Below, piece by piece: positions 41,846 to 51,426 of a DNA stretch of 64,000 nucleotides. Made by a program: the position numbers and the translations under genes. The notes under the pieces were generated by a model, which was given only the letters and a program-made list of their open reading frames with translations, was not told the DNA's origin and did not search any database. Within the stretch, counting starts at the first letter, position 1. Every line of letters begins with the position of its first letter. Source of the DNA: Rahnella woolbedingensis (GTDB lineage Bacteria > Pseudomonadota > Gammaproteobacteria > Enterobacterales > Enterobacteriaceae); assembly GCF_003602095.1 (NCBI RefSeq), contig NZ_RAHH01000002.1:1-64000 (forward strand), in the 5' to 3' direction.

Positions 41846-42718
41846 ATGAATCAACCAGGCTCGCCATTGAGTGCTGATAACACTTCGATCATGGCTCAGA
41901 TGATCCAGCGTTTACCGCTGTCAGATACCCATTTCCGCCGGATAAGTGAACTTATCTATCAGCGTGCGGGAATTGTACTGGCAGACCATAAACGTGAAAT
42001 GGTCTACAACCGCCTGGTCCGGCGGTTACGTATCCTCGGCCTGAATGACTTTGGCAGTTATATGGCGCTGCTGGAAAGTGACAGCAACAGTCCGGAGTGG
42101 CAGGCATTTATTAATGCGCTGACGACCAACCTGACGGCGTTCTTTCGCGAAGCGCATCACTTTCCGATCCTGGCGGAACATGCCCGTTCGCGCCCGAATA
42201 ATTACAGTGTCTGGAGCACGGCGGCGTCGACCGGTGAAGAGCCGTATTCCATCGCCATGACGCTCAGCGAAGCGCTCGGCCCGCGTATGGCCAGCTGCCG
42301 TATTCAGGCCAGCGATATTGATACGCAGGTACTGGAGAAAGCCACGGCCGGTGTTTACCGGCTGGAAGAGCTGCGCACGCTGAGCCCGCAACAATTACAG
42401 AAATTTTTCCTCAAAGGCACCGGCCCTCACAGCGGCCTGGTGCGGGTGCGTCCTGAGCTGGCGCAGATGGTGGCTTTCCAGCAACTGAATTTGCTGGCGA
42501 ATCAGTGGCAGCTGAACGGTCCGTTTGATGCGATTTTCTGCCGTAATGTGATGATTTATTTCGATAAAGAAACACAGGAGAAAATTTTACGCCGATTTGT
42601 TCCGTTACTTAAACCGGGTGGCCTGATGTTTGCCGGACACTCCGAAAACTTCAGCCAAATCAGCCGGGAATTTTATTTGCGCGGCCAGACTGTCTACGGC
42701 CTCGCCAAGGAGAGGTAA
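41846..42718 (+). CDS. cheR: Chemoreceptor methyltransferase CheR
   Basis: Methylates receptor glutamates using S-adenosylmethionine. The 290-residue protein has the N-terminal helical CheR domain (about 20-75) and a Rossmann methyltransferase domain with [16 protein letters not shown] near residue 125. [12 protein letters not shown] lies near residue 152 and [18 protein letters not shown] near residue 225. It overlaps cheB by one base (TAATG). Confidence 0.97.
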   Translation: MNQPGSPLSADNTSIMAQMIQRLPLSDTHFRRISELIYQRAGIVLADHKREMVYNRLVRRLRILGLNDFGSYMALLESDSNSPEWQAFINALTTNLTAFFREAHHFPILAEHARSRPNNYSVWSTAASTGEEPYSIAMTLSEALGPRMASCRIQASDIDTQVLEKATAGVYRLEELRTLSPQQLQKFFLKGTGPHSGLVRVRPELAQMVAFQQLNLLANQWQLNGPFDAIFCRNVMIYFDKETQEKILRRFVPLLKPGGLMFAGHSENFSQISREFYLRGQTVYGLAKER

Positions 42719-43767
42719 TGAACAAAATCAGAGTGTTGAGCGTCGATGACTCGGCGTTAATGCGCCAGCTCATGACCGAAATCATTAACAGCCATCCGGA
42801 TATGGAAATGGTGGCAACCGCGCCGGATCCGCTGGTGGCGCGCGATCTCATCAAGAAATTCAATCCGGACGTGCTGACGCTGGATGTCGAAATGCCGCGC
42901 ATGGACGGACTGGATTTTCTGGAAAAACTGATGCGCCTGCGCCCGATGCCGGTGGTTATGGTGTCGTCGCTGACCGGTAAAGGGTCTGAAATCACCCTGC
43001 GTGCGCTGGAGCTTGGGGCGATTGATTTCGTCACCAAACCGCAGCTCGGTATCCGCGAAGGCATGCTGGCTTACAGCGAAATGATTGCCGACAAAATCCG
43101 CACTGCGTCAAAAGCGCGTCTGAATAAAAGCGTGAATACCGAACAGCCGCGCATTCTCAGCCATACGCCGCTGCTGAGCAGTGAAAAGCTGATTGCGATC
43201 GGCTCATCAACCGGGGGCACCGAGGCTATCCGCCACGTGCTGCAACCGCTGCCGCCGACTTGTCCGGCACTGATGATTACCCAACATATGCCACCGGGTT
43301 TTACCCGCTCGTTTGCAGAACGTCTGAACAAGTTGTGTCAGATAACCGTGAAAGAGGCTGAAGACGGCGAACGCGTTTTGCCAGGGCATGCCTATATCGC
43401 ACCGGGCGACCGGCATATGGAACTGGCGCGCAGCGGCGCCAACTATCAGGTTAAGTTGAACGACGGTCCGGCGGTGAACCGCCATCGCCCGTCGGTTGAC
43501 GTGTTATTCCGTTCGGTGGCGCAGTTCGCCGGACGCAATGCCGTCGGGGTGATCCTGACGGGAATGGGCAATGACGGTGCCGCCGGCATGCTCGAGATGC
43601 ACCGCGCAGGGGCTTACACCCTTGCACAAAACGAAGCCAGCTGTGTGGTTTTCGGTATGCCTCGTGAGGCTATCGCCACCGGTGGCGTAAACGAAGTGGT
43701 GGATCTGAGCCAAATCAGTCAGCGCATGCTGGCACAAATATCAGCCGGTCAGGCATTACGTATTTAA
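42718..43767 (+). CDS. cheB: Chemotaxis response regulator / protein-glutamate methylesterase CheB
   Basis: Removes receptor methyl groups. The 349-residue protein has an N-terminal receiver domain with the phospho-accepting Asp56 in [13 protein letters not shown]. The C-terminal esterase domain has the Ser-His-Asp triad in [24 protein letters not shown] and [10 protein letters not shown]. Coupled to cheR by a one-base overlap. Confidence 0.97.
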   Translation: MNKIRVLSVDDSALMRQLMTEIINSHPDMEMVATAPDPLVARDLIKKFNPDVLTLDVEMPRMDGLDFLEKLMRLRPMPVVMVSSLTGKGSEITLRALELGAIDFVTKPQLGIREGMLAYSEMIADKIRTASKARLNKSVNTEQPRILSHTPLLSSEKLIAIGSSTGGTEAIRHVLQPLPPTCPALMITQHMPPGFTRSFAERLNKLCQITVKEAEDGERVLPGHAYIAPGDRHMELARSGANYQVKLNDGPAVNRHRPSVDVLFRSVAQFAGRNAVGVILTGMGNDGAAGMLEMHRAGAYTLAQNEASCVVFGMPREAIATGGVNEVVDLSQISQRMLAQISAGQALRI

Positions 43768-43813
43768 TTTTTCAGCCTTGAGCTGGGTAGCAAACCTTAG
43801 GAGTAAATAAAAC

Positions 43814-44203
43814 ATGGCCGATCCAAATCTGAGATTTCTGGTAGTAGACGACTTCTCTACCATGCGTCGTATCGTGCGCAACCTGCTGAAAGAGCTGGGC
43901 TTCAACAATGTTGAAGAAGCGGAAGACGGCGTTGATGCGCTGAACAAACTGCGTTCTGGCGGTTTTGACTTCGTGGTATCTGACTGGAACATGCCAAATA
44001 TGGACGGTCTGGACCTGCTCAAAACCATCCGTGCTGATGGCGCACTGGCTAAATTGCCGGTGCTGATGGTGACGGCAGAAGCGAAGAAAGAAAACATCGT
44101 TGCAGCCGCGCAGGCCGGTGCCAGTGGTTATGTTGTAAAACCATTTACCGCTGCCACGCTGGAAGAAAAACTGGGCAAAATCTTCGAAAAACTGGGCATG
44201 TAG
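43814..44203 (+). CDS. cheY: Chemotaxis response regulator CheY
   Basis: Single-domain receiver of 129 residues that, when phosphorylated, binds FliM and switches rotation. The acidic pocket (Asp12, Asp13), phospho-acceptor Asp57 in [13 protein letters not shown], the Thr in [11 protein letters not shown] and the conserved Lys in YVVKPFTA are all present. TAGGAG lies eight bases before the ATG. Confidence 0.98.
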   Translation: MADPNLRFLVVDDFSTMRRIVRNLLKELGFNNVEEAEDGVDALNKLRSGGFDFVVSDWNMPNMDGLDLLKTIRADGALAKLPVLMVTAEAKKENIVAAAQAGASGYVVKPFTAATLEEKLGKIFEKLGM

Positions 44204-44213
44204 GAGCACACCT

Positions 44214-44858
44214 ATGGCAGAGATACCAATGCCTGCAAATGATGCAGCAACCGCGGGCGATATTATCGCCCGCATTGGGCAACTGACCCGTATGTTGCGT
44301 GACAGTATGCGTGAACTTGGCCTGGATCAGGCCATTGCTCAGGCAGCCGAAGCGATCCCGGATGCCCGCGATCGTCTCGATTATGTGGTCACCATGACAG
44401 CTCAGGCCGCCGAGCGCGCCCTGAACTGTGTGGAAGCCGCGCAACCTCGTCAGAACAAACTTGAATCTGCCGCGAAGAAACTTGATAAGCGTTGGGATGA
44501 GTGGTTTGAGAGTCCGATTGAATTGTCGGATGCCCGCGAACTGGTGACGGACACCCGCAGCTATCTGAAAGAAATCCCTGAGCACACCAGTTTTACCAAT
44601 GCTCAGCTGATGGAAATCATGATGGCGCAGGACTTCCAGGACCTGACCGGTCAGGTGATCAAACGCATGATGACCGTGGTGCAGGAAATCGAAAATCAGC
44701 TGTTAATGGTGCTGATGGAAAATATTCCTGAACAACAGGTTAAGCAGAAACGCGAAACCGAAAGCCTGCTCAACGGCCCGCAGCTCGATGCCAATGGCGT
44801 AGGCGTAGTCGCCTCGCAAGAACAAGTCGACGATCTGCTGGATAGCCTGGGATTCTAA
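44214..44858 (+). CDS. cheZ: CheY-P phosphatase CheZ
   Basis: A helical dimer of 214 residues that removes phosphate from CheY. The active-site helix [17 protein letters not shown] near residue 145 carries the catalytic Gln of the family, and the C-terminal peptide [10 protein letters not shown] is the CheY-binding tail. It is the last gene of the receptor-cheRBYZ transcript, 10 bp after cheY. Confidence 0.97.
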   Translation: MAEIPMPANDAATAGDIIARIGQLTRMLRDSMRELGLDQAIAQAAEAIPDARDRLDYVVTMTAQAAERALNCVEAAQPRQNKLESAAKKLDKRWDEWFESPIELSDARELVTDTRSYLKEIPEHTSFTNAQLMEIMMAQDFQDLTGQVIKRMMTVVQEIENQLLMVLMENIPEQQVKQKRETESLLNGPQLDANGVGVVASQEQVDDLLDSLGF

Positions 44859-45169
44859 AGGGCTATCTGACTTGCCATTTTGAACCCGGGCAGTGCCCGG
44901 AACCGTCACGTACTACGTGTACGCTCCGGCTCCTGTGCGCTGTCCGAGTCCAAACTGCCTGCGACGAAAACGCCCCGACTCTTGTGTCGCTCTCTTTCCT
45001 GAGGGGCGTATTTCCCTATCTGCAATTTTAATTCTGGCATTCATCTGCTGAATAGCCGCTATTTTTCCTCTTTAATTCACCCATCGGACTTCACCACTTT
45101 TGTCATGCTATCCCTGAAATTGTACCCGCTGCGTTTTACATGCCGGGTAAATGCTGACAGGAACCGCCG
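44859..45169. other. cheZ-flhB intergenic region with several hairpins
   Basis: A 311-bp gap without a gene. It contains a CCGGGCA/TGCCCGG stem near 44887-44901, a GC-rich stretch around 44908-44965 that looks like a dispersed intergenic element, and a long-loop stem ACGCCCC (44970-44976) / GGGGCGT (45003-45009) followed by ATTT. The last could end the che transcript. The flhB promoter, expected to be FlhDC-dependent, must lie in the right half; no clear site was identified. Confidence 0.55.
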
Positions 45170-46324
45170 GTGGCTGAAGAAAGCGATCTCGAAAAAAGTG
45201 AGGCCCCCACCGCACACAGGCTTGAAAAAGCGCGTGAAGAAGGGCAAATCCCGCGTTCGCGCGAACTGACCTCCGTGCTGATGCTCGGCGGCGGTTTAAC
45301 GCTGCTGTGGATGTCCGGCGAATCAATGGCGCGGCAACTTGGCGTGATGATTTCTCAGGGGCTGAAATTCGATCACGGCATGGTCAGCGATGACCGTCAG
45401 GTTTTACAGCAGATGGCCACTTTAGTTGGTCGCGCCGTCTGGGCGCTATTGCCGGTGATTGGCGGTCTGGTGCTGATCGCACTCGCGGCGCCGTTACTGC
45501 TCGGCGGGCTGATGTTCAGCGGCAAATCCTTTGAATTCAAATTCAGCCGGATGGATCCGATTGCCGGTTTCAAACGTTTATTTTCCGGACAGGTGCTGGC
45601 GGAGCTGCTGAAGGCCATCCTCAAAGCGTTACTGGTTGGCACCGTCGCCGGATTGTATTTGTGGCATAAATGGCCGGATATGATGCGCCTTCTGGCACAA
45701 CCGACTATTCCGGCGCTCGGTGAAGCGCTGAATATGGTGGTGTTCTGCGGGCTGATGGTGGTACTCGGGTTGACGCCGATGGTCGGATTCGACGTGTTCT
45801 GGCAAATCTGGAGCAACCTGAAAAAACTGCGCATGAGTAAGCAGGATATCCGCGACGAACATAAAAGTCAGGAAGGCGACCCGCACGTTAAGGGGCGTAT
45901 TCGTCAGCAGCAACGTGCCATGGCAAAACGCCGCATGATGGCCGATGTGCCGAAAGCGGACGTGATAGTCACCAACCCGACGCACTACGCGGTGGCGTTG
46001 CAGTATAGCGAAAACAAAATGAGTGCGCCGAAAGTTTTGGCGAAAGGTGCCGGAGAAGTGGCGCTGCGCATCAAAGAACTCGGTGCTGAACACAAAATTC
46101 CGATGCTGGAAGCGCCGCCTCTGGCACGTGCGCTTTACCGGCACAGTGACATCGGTCAGCAGATCCCGGCGGCATTATATGCGGCTGTGGCGGAAGTGCT
46201 GGCCTGGGTTTATCAGCTCAAACGCTGGAAGCGTGAAGGCGGACTGATCCCGAAAAAACCTCAACATTTGCCAGTGCCTGACGGCCTGGATTTTGCAGCA
46301 GGAGAGAGTGATACCCATGGCTAA
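45170..46324 (+). CDS. flhB: Flagellar export gate protein FlhB
   Basis: Inner-membrane protein of the flagellar type III export apparatus that switches substrate class. The 384-residue protein starts with GTG behind CAGGAA. It has four TM segments between about residues 30 and 210 and a cytoplasmic domain that cleaves itself at NPTH (Asn269-Pro270 in VIVTNPTHYAVAL). The N-terminal motif SEAPTAHRLEKAREEGQIPRS is the family signature. It overlaps flhA by 8 bp. Confidence 0.97.
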   Translation: MAEESDLEKSEAPTAHRLEKAREEGQIPRSRELTSVLMLGGGLTLLWMSGESMARQLGVMISQGLKFDHGMVSDDRQVLQQMATLVGRAVWALLPVIGGLVLIALAAPLLLGGLMFSGKSFEFKFSRMDPIAGFKRLFSGQVLAELLKAILKALLVGTVAGLYLWHKWPDMMRLLAQPTIPALGEALNMVVFCGLMVVLGLTPMVGFDVFWQIWSNLKKLRMSKQDIRDEHKSQEGDPHVKGRIRQQQRAMAKRRMMADVPKADVIVTNPTHYAVALQYSENKMSAPKVLAKGAGEVALRIKELGAEHKIPMLEAPPLARALYRHSDIGQQIPAALYAAVAEVLAWVYQLKRWKREGGLIPKKPQHLPVPDGLDFAAGESDTHG

Positions 46325-48401
46325 TCTGGCCGCGATACTGCGTTTACCCGCCAACTTTAAGTCCGGACAATGGCAGGTGCTGGCAGGTCCAATCCTTATC
46401 CTGATCATCCTGTCGATGATGGTGCTGCCGTTGCCACCGTTCATCCTCGACTTGCTGTTTACCTTCAACATCGCGCTTTCCATCATGGTGCTGCTGGTGG
46501 CGATGTTCACCCAGCGTACGCTGGACTTTGCCGCGTTCCCGACTATTCTGCTGTTCTCAACCTTACTGCGGTTGTCGCTGAACGTGGCCTCGACGCGTGT
46601 GATCTTAATGGAAGGTCACACCGGCGGCGCGGCGGCAGGGCGGGTGATCGAAGCCTTCGGCCACTTCCTGGTCGGCGGCAACTTCGCCATCGGTATTGTG
46701 GTGTTTATCATCCTCGTGCTGATTAACTTCATGGTTATCACCAAAGGTGCCGGGCGTATCGCCGAAGTGGGCGCACGTTTCGTGCTCGACGGGATGCCGG
46801 GCAAACAGATGGCGATTGATGCAGATCTCAACGCCGGTCTGATTGGCGAAGACGAAGCAAAAAAACGCCGCAGCGAAGTCACGCAGGAAGCAGACTTCTA
46901 CGGTTCGATGGACGGTGCGAGTAAGTTCGTCCGCGGAGACGCCGTTGCTGGCCTGATGATCATGATCATCAACGTTGTCGGCGGCCTGCTGGTTGGTGTG
47001 TTGCAGCACGGTATGGATCTCGGTCATGCCGCTGAAAGTTACACCCTGCTGACCATCGGTGACGGTCTGGTCGCGCAGATCCCCGCGCTGGTTATCTCCA
47101 CTGCTGCCGGTGTGATCGTGACCCGCGTCGGGACTAACGAAGACGTCGGCGAGCAGATGGTGACCCAGCTGTTCCGCAACCCGCGCGTGATGATGCTCAG
47201 TGCCGGTGTTCTGGGCTTACTCGGTATGGTGCCGGGGATGCCAAATCTGGTGTTCCTGATGTTCACCGCCGGTCTGTTAGCGCTGGCGTGGTGGACGCGC
47301 GGACAGGAGCAGAAAAAACCTGCGGCGAAAGAAGACATCCCGGCTACGGCTGACAGCGGCAAACAGATGGTTGAAGCCAGCTGGCAGGACGTGCAGCTGG
47401 AAGACCCGCTGGGGATGGAAGTCGGTTACCGCCTGATCCCGATGGTGGATTTTGCTCAAAACGGCGAGCTGCTCGGGCGTATCCGCAGTATCCGTAAGAA
47501 ATTTGCACAGGAAATGGGTTATCTGCCGCCGGTCATTCATATCCGTGACAACCTTGAACTGCCGCCTGCGGGCTACCGTATTCTGATGAAGGGTGTGGAA
47601 ATTGGCACCGGTACGGCGCATCCGGGACGCTGGATGGCGATTAATCCGGGCAGCGCGATTGGCGAACTGCCGGGCGAACCGACGGTGGATCCGGCCTTCG
47701 GACTGGCGGCGGTATGGATTGAACCGGCCATGCGCGAGCAGGCACAAATTCAGGGCTTCACCGTGGTGGAAGCCAGTACCGTGGTGGCGACGCACCTCAA
47801 TCACCTGATAAGCCTGCACGCCAGAGAACTGTTTGGCCGTCAGGAAACGCAGGAACTGATGGAGCGCGTGACCAAAGAAATGCCGAAGCTGACGGATGAT
47901 TTCATTCCGGGCGTCATTTCCCTGACCAACATGCACAAAGTGTTGCAGAACTTGCTTTCGGAGCGGGTCTCTATCCGCGACATGCGTACCATCGTCGAAA
48001 CGCTGGCGGAGTACGCACCGAATCAGCCGGATCCTAACGAACTGACCTCCGTGGTCCGCGTTGCGCTGGGCAGGGCGATCACTCAGCAGTGGTTCCCGGG
48101 CAATGGCGAAGTGCAGGTCATCGGCCTCGATACCTCGCTGGAACGTCTGCTGTTACAGGCATTGCAAAGTGGTGGCGGCCTCGAACCGGGTCTGGCCGAC
48201 AGGTTGCTGACACAATCTGAAGCCGCGTTGCAGCGTCAGGATATGCTTGGCGCACCGCCGGTTCTGCTGGTAAATCACGCGCTGCGTCCGCTGTTGTCAC
48301 GCTTCCTGCGCCGCTCGCTGCCCAATATCGTGGTGATGTCGAATCTGGAAATGACCGACAGCCGCCAGATCCGCATGACTGCGACGATCGGCGGCGAATA
48401 A
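46317..48401 (+). CDS. flhA: Flagellar export gate protein FlhA
   Basis: Largest component of the export gate; proton-driven export and docking platform for chaperone-substrate complexes. Started at the ATG 46317 (694 aa; E. coli 692), which gives MANLAAILRLPANFKSGQW like E. coli. Eight TM helices lie within about residues 20-320. The FHIPEP-family signature region is GKQMAIDADLNAGLIGEDEAKKRR (quoted in part as GKQMAIDADLNAGLI). A large cytoplasmic domain ends RQIRMTATIGG. An open frame extends eight codons upstream into flhB. Confidence 0.97.
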   Translation: MANLAAILRLPANFKSGQWQVLAGPILILIILSMMVLPLPPFILDLLFTFNIALSIMVLLVAMFTQRTLDFAAFPTILLFSTLLRLSLNVASTRVILMEGHTGGAAAGRVIEAFGHFLVGGNFAIGIVVFIILVLINFMVITKGAGRIAEVGARFVLDGMPGKQMAIDADLNAGLIGEDEAKKRRSEVTQEADFYGSMDGASKFVRGDAVAGLMIMIINVVGGLLVGVLQHGMDLGHAAESYTLLTIGDGLVAQIPALVISTAAGVIVTRVGTNEDVGEQMVTQLFRNPRVMMLSAGVLGLLGMVPGMPNLVFLMFTAGLLALAWWTRGQEQKKPAAKEDIPATADSGKQMVEASWQDVQLEDPLGMEVGYRLIPMVDFAQNGELLGRIRSIRKKFAQEMGYLPPVIHIRDNLELPPAGYRILMKGVEIGTGTAHPGRWMAINPGSAIGELPGEPTVDPAFGLAAVWIEPAMREQAQIQGFTVVEASTVVATHLNHLISLHARELFGRQETQELMERVTKEMPKLTDDFIPGVISLTNMHKVLQNLLSERVSIRDMRTIVETLAEYAPNQPDPNELTSVVRVALGRAITQQWFPGNGEVQVIGLDTSLERLLLQALQSGGGLEPGLADRLLTQSEAALQRQDMLGAPPVLLVNHALRPLLSRFLRRSLPNIVVMSNLEMTDSRQIRMTATIGGE

Positions 48402-48402
48402 T

Positions 48403-48819
48403 ATGCGCCGTGTGGTGATAGTGCTGCTGGGAACATTGAGTCTGTCTGCGATGGCCGCGTCAGGCTCATGGTCTGACACCCGCCACGGCGTCACGCTACA
48501 AAATCGTGGTGTGATGATGTCATCGGCGGCGCTGGCAGCGACAAATTCCGCACCGGTCAGGCAGCGGACTTCAGCGACCATCACCAGCATCAGCTGGAAG
48601 TACGAACTGCTCGGCGCAAGACCGGCGGGATTGCAGGTGCAATTGTGCAATACGCACAATCACTGCGTCGCGCTGGACGCCGAAGGCGGAATGACGAAAT
48701 CTTTTTATGGTCAGGTCGCGATTTCTCCGCTGAGATTCGTGTATTTCGTGCCCGGTGCGGGCGCGCTGAATACGCCACTGCGGGTGGTCAGTAATCAGGT
48801 GATTGTGAACTATCAGTAA
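48403..48819 (+). CDS. flhE: Flagellar protein FlhE
   Basis: Periplasmic protein of 138 residues, found in enterobacteria downstream of flhA and thought to limit proton leakage or act in late export. It has a signal peptide at about residues 1-18 (RRVVIVLLGTLSLSAMAA) and a mature beta-rich domain with a CNTHNHC disulphide-capable pair. It starts one base after the flhA stop. Confidence 0.93.
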   Translation: MRRVVIVLLGTLSLSAMAASGSWSDTRHGVTLQNRGVMMSSAALAATNSAPVRQRTSATITSISWKYELLGARPAGLQVQLCNTHNHCVALDAEGGMTKSFYGQVAISPLRFVYFVPGAGALNTPLRVVSNQVIVNYQ

Positions 48820-48996
48820 CCCAGGACGCAGTAACGCAGGGCGCATTTCGGTGCGCTGTCGTAACTTCCCCATTTCTCTGCTGTACTCTCTTAATCTATT
48901 TTCCTGAAATACATAGCGTTATTTCATGGTTCTGGCGGTGCCGCCGACACTCTACACTCGAAAAAATAGCCTTTTCACCTGTGGAGTATGACCTCA

Positions 48997-50574
48997 ATGA
49001 ACGTCCGTGTTCCTTCCCTGTTATTTTTGCTCATGATGGCAGTCACCCGAGTGGACGCCGCCACACCCGCCGATACGCTGGTAGTGGCCGGTTCACTCGA
49101 AGGTATTATCAGCCTGGATCCGGCTGAAAGTTTTGAAACGGTCAGTTCCGGCAATCTGGTGAATCTGTATCAGCAACTGGTGGTTTCTGACCGTCAGCAT
49201 CCTGATAAATTGGATCCCGATGCGGCCGCCAGCTGGCAGCCGGGGCCGGACGGTCATAGCCTGATTTTCACCCTCAAACCCGGCCAGAAATTTGCCAGCG
49301 GGAATCCTCTGACCGCAGACGACGTCATTTACTCTTTTACCCGCGTGGTGAAACTCAATAAAAGCCCGTCATTTATTTTGGGGGAACTGGGCTGGACGCC
49401 GGAAAACGTCGACGGCAACCTGAAAAAACTGAGCGATGATAAGGTGCAGCTTAGCTGGCCTGCGGATATCGGCAGCGGCTTAGTACTGAGCATCTTATCC
49501 GCGCCGGTCGCCGGAATAGTTGACAGCAAACTGCTGAAAGAACATGTCGAACAGAACGATTTCGGCAACAGCTGGCTGCGTTCGCGCTCGGCAGGCAGCG
49601 GTGCGTTTGAGGTGCGCAATTATGTGGCGCATGAAGCCTTAATCTTTAAACGTAATCAGAACGCCAGACCTTTAGCCAAGCTGGAAAACGTGTTGTTTAA
49701 AAACGTCGGTGACCCGTCCACCCGCCGGTTGCTGGTGCTCAATGGTGATGCTGACGTGGCGTATGATCTCGGTGCCGACCAGTTCAGCTCGCTGCAAAAA
49801 GAGAAAGGCGTGCATGTCGCGCAGTTCCCGGCGGCGAAAGTGTTCTATCTGGCGTTTAACGTCGGCGATACCACACAACCGGCGCTGGCGAATCCGGCAT
49901 TATGGGAAGCGGCACGCTGGCTGGTGGATTATCAGGGGATTTCGACTGACCTGCTCAAAGGCCAGTACGGCATTCATCAGACCTTCCTGCCTGACGGTCT
50001 GGCCGGTGCGATTGACGACCAGCCTTTCAAATATGATGTGGCGAAGGCCAAAGCCATTCTCAGCAAAGGGGGGATCGCCCCGGGCACTAAAATTGATTTA
50101 ATCGTCATTAACCAGCCGCCATATTCTGATATCGCGCAGGCATTACAGGCCAGTTTTGCCAAAGCCGACATCAATTTAGTGGTGCATCCGCTGGTAGAAA
50201 GCGATGTGCTGACCCGTATGCGGGCGCACAAATTCCAGTCCATCTTTACCTACTGGGGCGCGGATTATCTGGATCCGAATACCAACGCCAGCACCTTTGC
50301 GTATAACGTGCCGAATGGACCGAAAACGCTGGCTCAGCGTATTCAGTGGAATATTCCCGACATCAGCAAACAGACACGTGCCGCTGCCGCAGAATCCGAT
50401 CCGGTAAAACGCAAAGCGCTGTATGCCGATTTACAACGTGAGCTGCAAAAAAGCTCGCCATTCGTGGTGGCGTTGCAAAGCAAATTGCTGGTGGCAATTC
50501 GTGACAACGTAAAAGGCGCGAGCCAGAACGTGGCGGGAAGTCAGCTGTATCTTGATACGGTGAGCAAGGAATAA
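48997..50574 (+). CDS. ABC transporter solute-binding protein, peptide type (SBP_bac_5)
   Basis: Periplasmic binding protein of 525 residues of the DppA/OppA family. The second ATG (48997) is preferred because GGAG lies ten bases before it and only one base before the first ATG. A signal peptide ends near residue 23. Family features are SLDPAESFETVSSGNLVNLYQQL near residue 40 (quoted in part as SLDPAESFETVS), FTLKPGQKFASGNPLTADDVIYSF near 90 (quoted in part as ADDVIYSF) and YLDPNTNASTFAYN near 420. No permease genes are adjacent, so it must share a transporter or is an orphan. Ligand unknown. Confidence 0.85.
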   Translation: MNVRVPSLLFLLMMAVTRVDAATPADTLVVAGSLEGIISLDPAESFETVSSGNLVNLYQQLVVSDRQHPDKLDPDAAASWQPGPDGHSLIFTLKPGQKFASGNPLTADDVIYSFTRVVKLNKSPSFILGELGWTPENVDGNLKKLSDDKVQLSWPADIGSGLVLSILSAPVAGIVDSKLLKEHVEQNDFGNSWLRSRSAGSGAFEVRNYVAHEALIFKRNQNARPLAKLENVLFKNVGDPSTRRLLVLNGDADVAYDLGADQFSSLQKEKGVHVAQFPAAKVFYLAFNVGDTTQPALANPALWEAARWLVDYQGISTDLLKGQYGIHQTFLPDGLAGAIDDQPFKYDVAKAKAILSKGGIAPGTKIDLIVINQPPYSDIAQALQASFAKADINLVVHPLVESDVLTRMRAHKFQSIFTYWGADYLDPNTNASTFAYNVPNGPKTLAQRIQWNIPDISKQTRAAAAESDPVKRKALYADLQRELQKSSPFVVALQSKLLVAIRDNVKGASQNVAGSQLYLDTVSKE

Positions 50575-50617
50575 ACCTCCGGTCAGTTCCCGACGGGTTC
50601 CAGACATTAATACACAC

Positions 50618-50646
50618 AGGGAGGACATGGGTCCTCCCTCTTTATT
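50618..50646 (+). terminator. Terminator after the solute-binding protein gene
   Basis: AGGGAGGAC (50618-50626) pairs with GTCCTCCCT (50631-50639) around ATGG, followed by CTTTATT. It lies 43 bp after the stop codon. Confidence 0.85.
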
Positions 50647-50694
50647 GCGTGATTTCCGCTACTATTACCTCACCGCAATATCACTAAGACTCTC

Positions 50695-51357
50695 ATGCAC
50701 ATTTCATCTGAAGAGCAGAAAACGTCATCGAAAGGACAGAAAACGGGCGCGCTGTGTTTTGCGGCGGGCGGGCTGATTTATTTGCTGGCGGAAAAAATCA
50801 GCGCATCGGGCTGGCGCAGTCCGGCCTATTCCTACCTGCATAATTACATCAGCGATTTGGGCATCGCGTCCTGTGGTGCAACGCCTGACGGCAGGGATAT
50901 TTGTTCGCCCCTGCACAATGTGATGAACGCCGGTTTTGCGGCAGAAGGCGTGCTGTTTTTTCTGGCCTGCTGGTTATTACGTCCGGTTTTTAAAGGGCAG
51001 GGAGAACGTGCGTTTGTCTTTTTCGGGCTGCTGCATGGTAGCGGCGGCGTGATGATTGCTGCTTTTCACAGCGGGGGAGGAACAGGCGGAATAACGGTTC
51101 ATCAGACCGGCGCCGTGCTGGCGATTGCGGGCGGGAATCTGTGCTTACTGTCGGCGGGATGGATAAAACGTCAGCACGATGGCTGGCGGGGATTTTCGCT
51201 GCTGAGTCTGATCCTGGGCAGCCTCGGGCTGATCAGCATGGTCACTATTTCGTTCGATGTTTTACCGGTCGGAATCATCGAGCGTCTTTCAGTCTACACC
51301 ATCACCGGCTGGCAAATCGGCACCGGACTATGGCTCAGAATGCAGACCCGGACCTAA
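50695..51357 (+). CDS. DUF998 family membrane protein
   Basis: A 220-residue integral-membrane protein with six hydrophobic segments. It shows the DUF998 pattern YSYLHNYISDLG near residue 45 and SPLHNVMNAGF near residue 72, where conserved Asn/Asp/Gly residues follow the first helix. Function unknown. It has no obvious ribosome site and is monocistronic between two terminators. Confidence 0.8.
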   Translation: MHISSEEQKTSSKGQKTGALCFAAGGLIYLLAEKISASGWRSPAYSYLHNYISDLGIASCGATPDGRDICSPLHNVMNAGFAAEGVLFFLACWLLRPVFKGQGERAFVFFGLLHGSGGVMIAAFHSGGGTGGITVHQTGAVLAIAGGNLCLLSAGWIKRQHDGWRGFSLLSLILGSLGLISMVTISFDVLPVGIIERLSVYTITGWQIGTGLWLRMQTRT

Positions 51358-51361
51358 AGAA

Positions 51362-51407
51362 ACGTGTTACTTGCGCAACAGTCAGCGCAAGGAACACGTG
51401 GGGTTTT
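51362..51407. terminator. Convergent terminator between DUF998 gene and putA
   Basis: ACGTGTT-A-CTTGCGC (51362-51376) pairs with GCGCAAG-G-AACACGT (51385-51399), a 14-bp stem with one mismatch and an 8-nt loop, followed by GGGGTTTT. It lies between convergent genes and may serve both. Confidence 0.75.
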
Positions 51408-51426
51408 CCTGAAGTTTTACCAGTGG

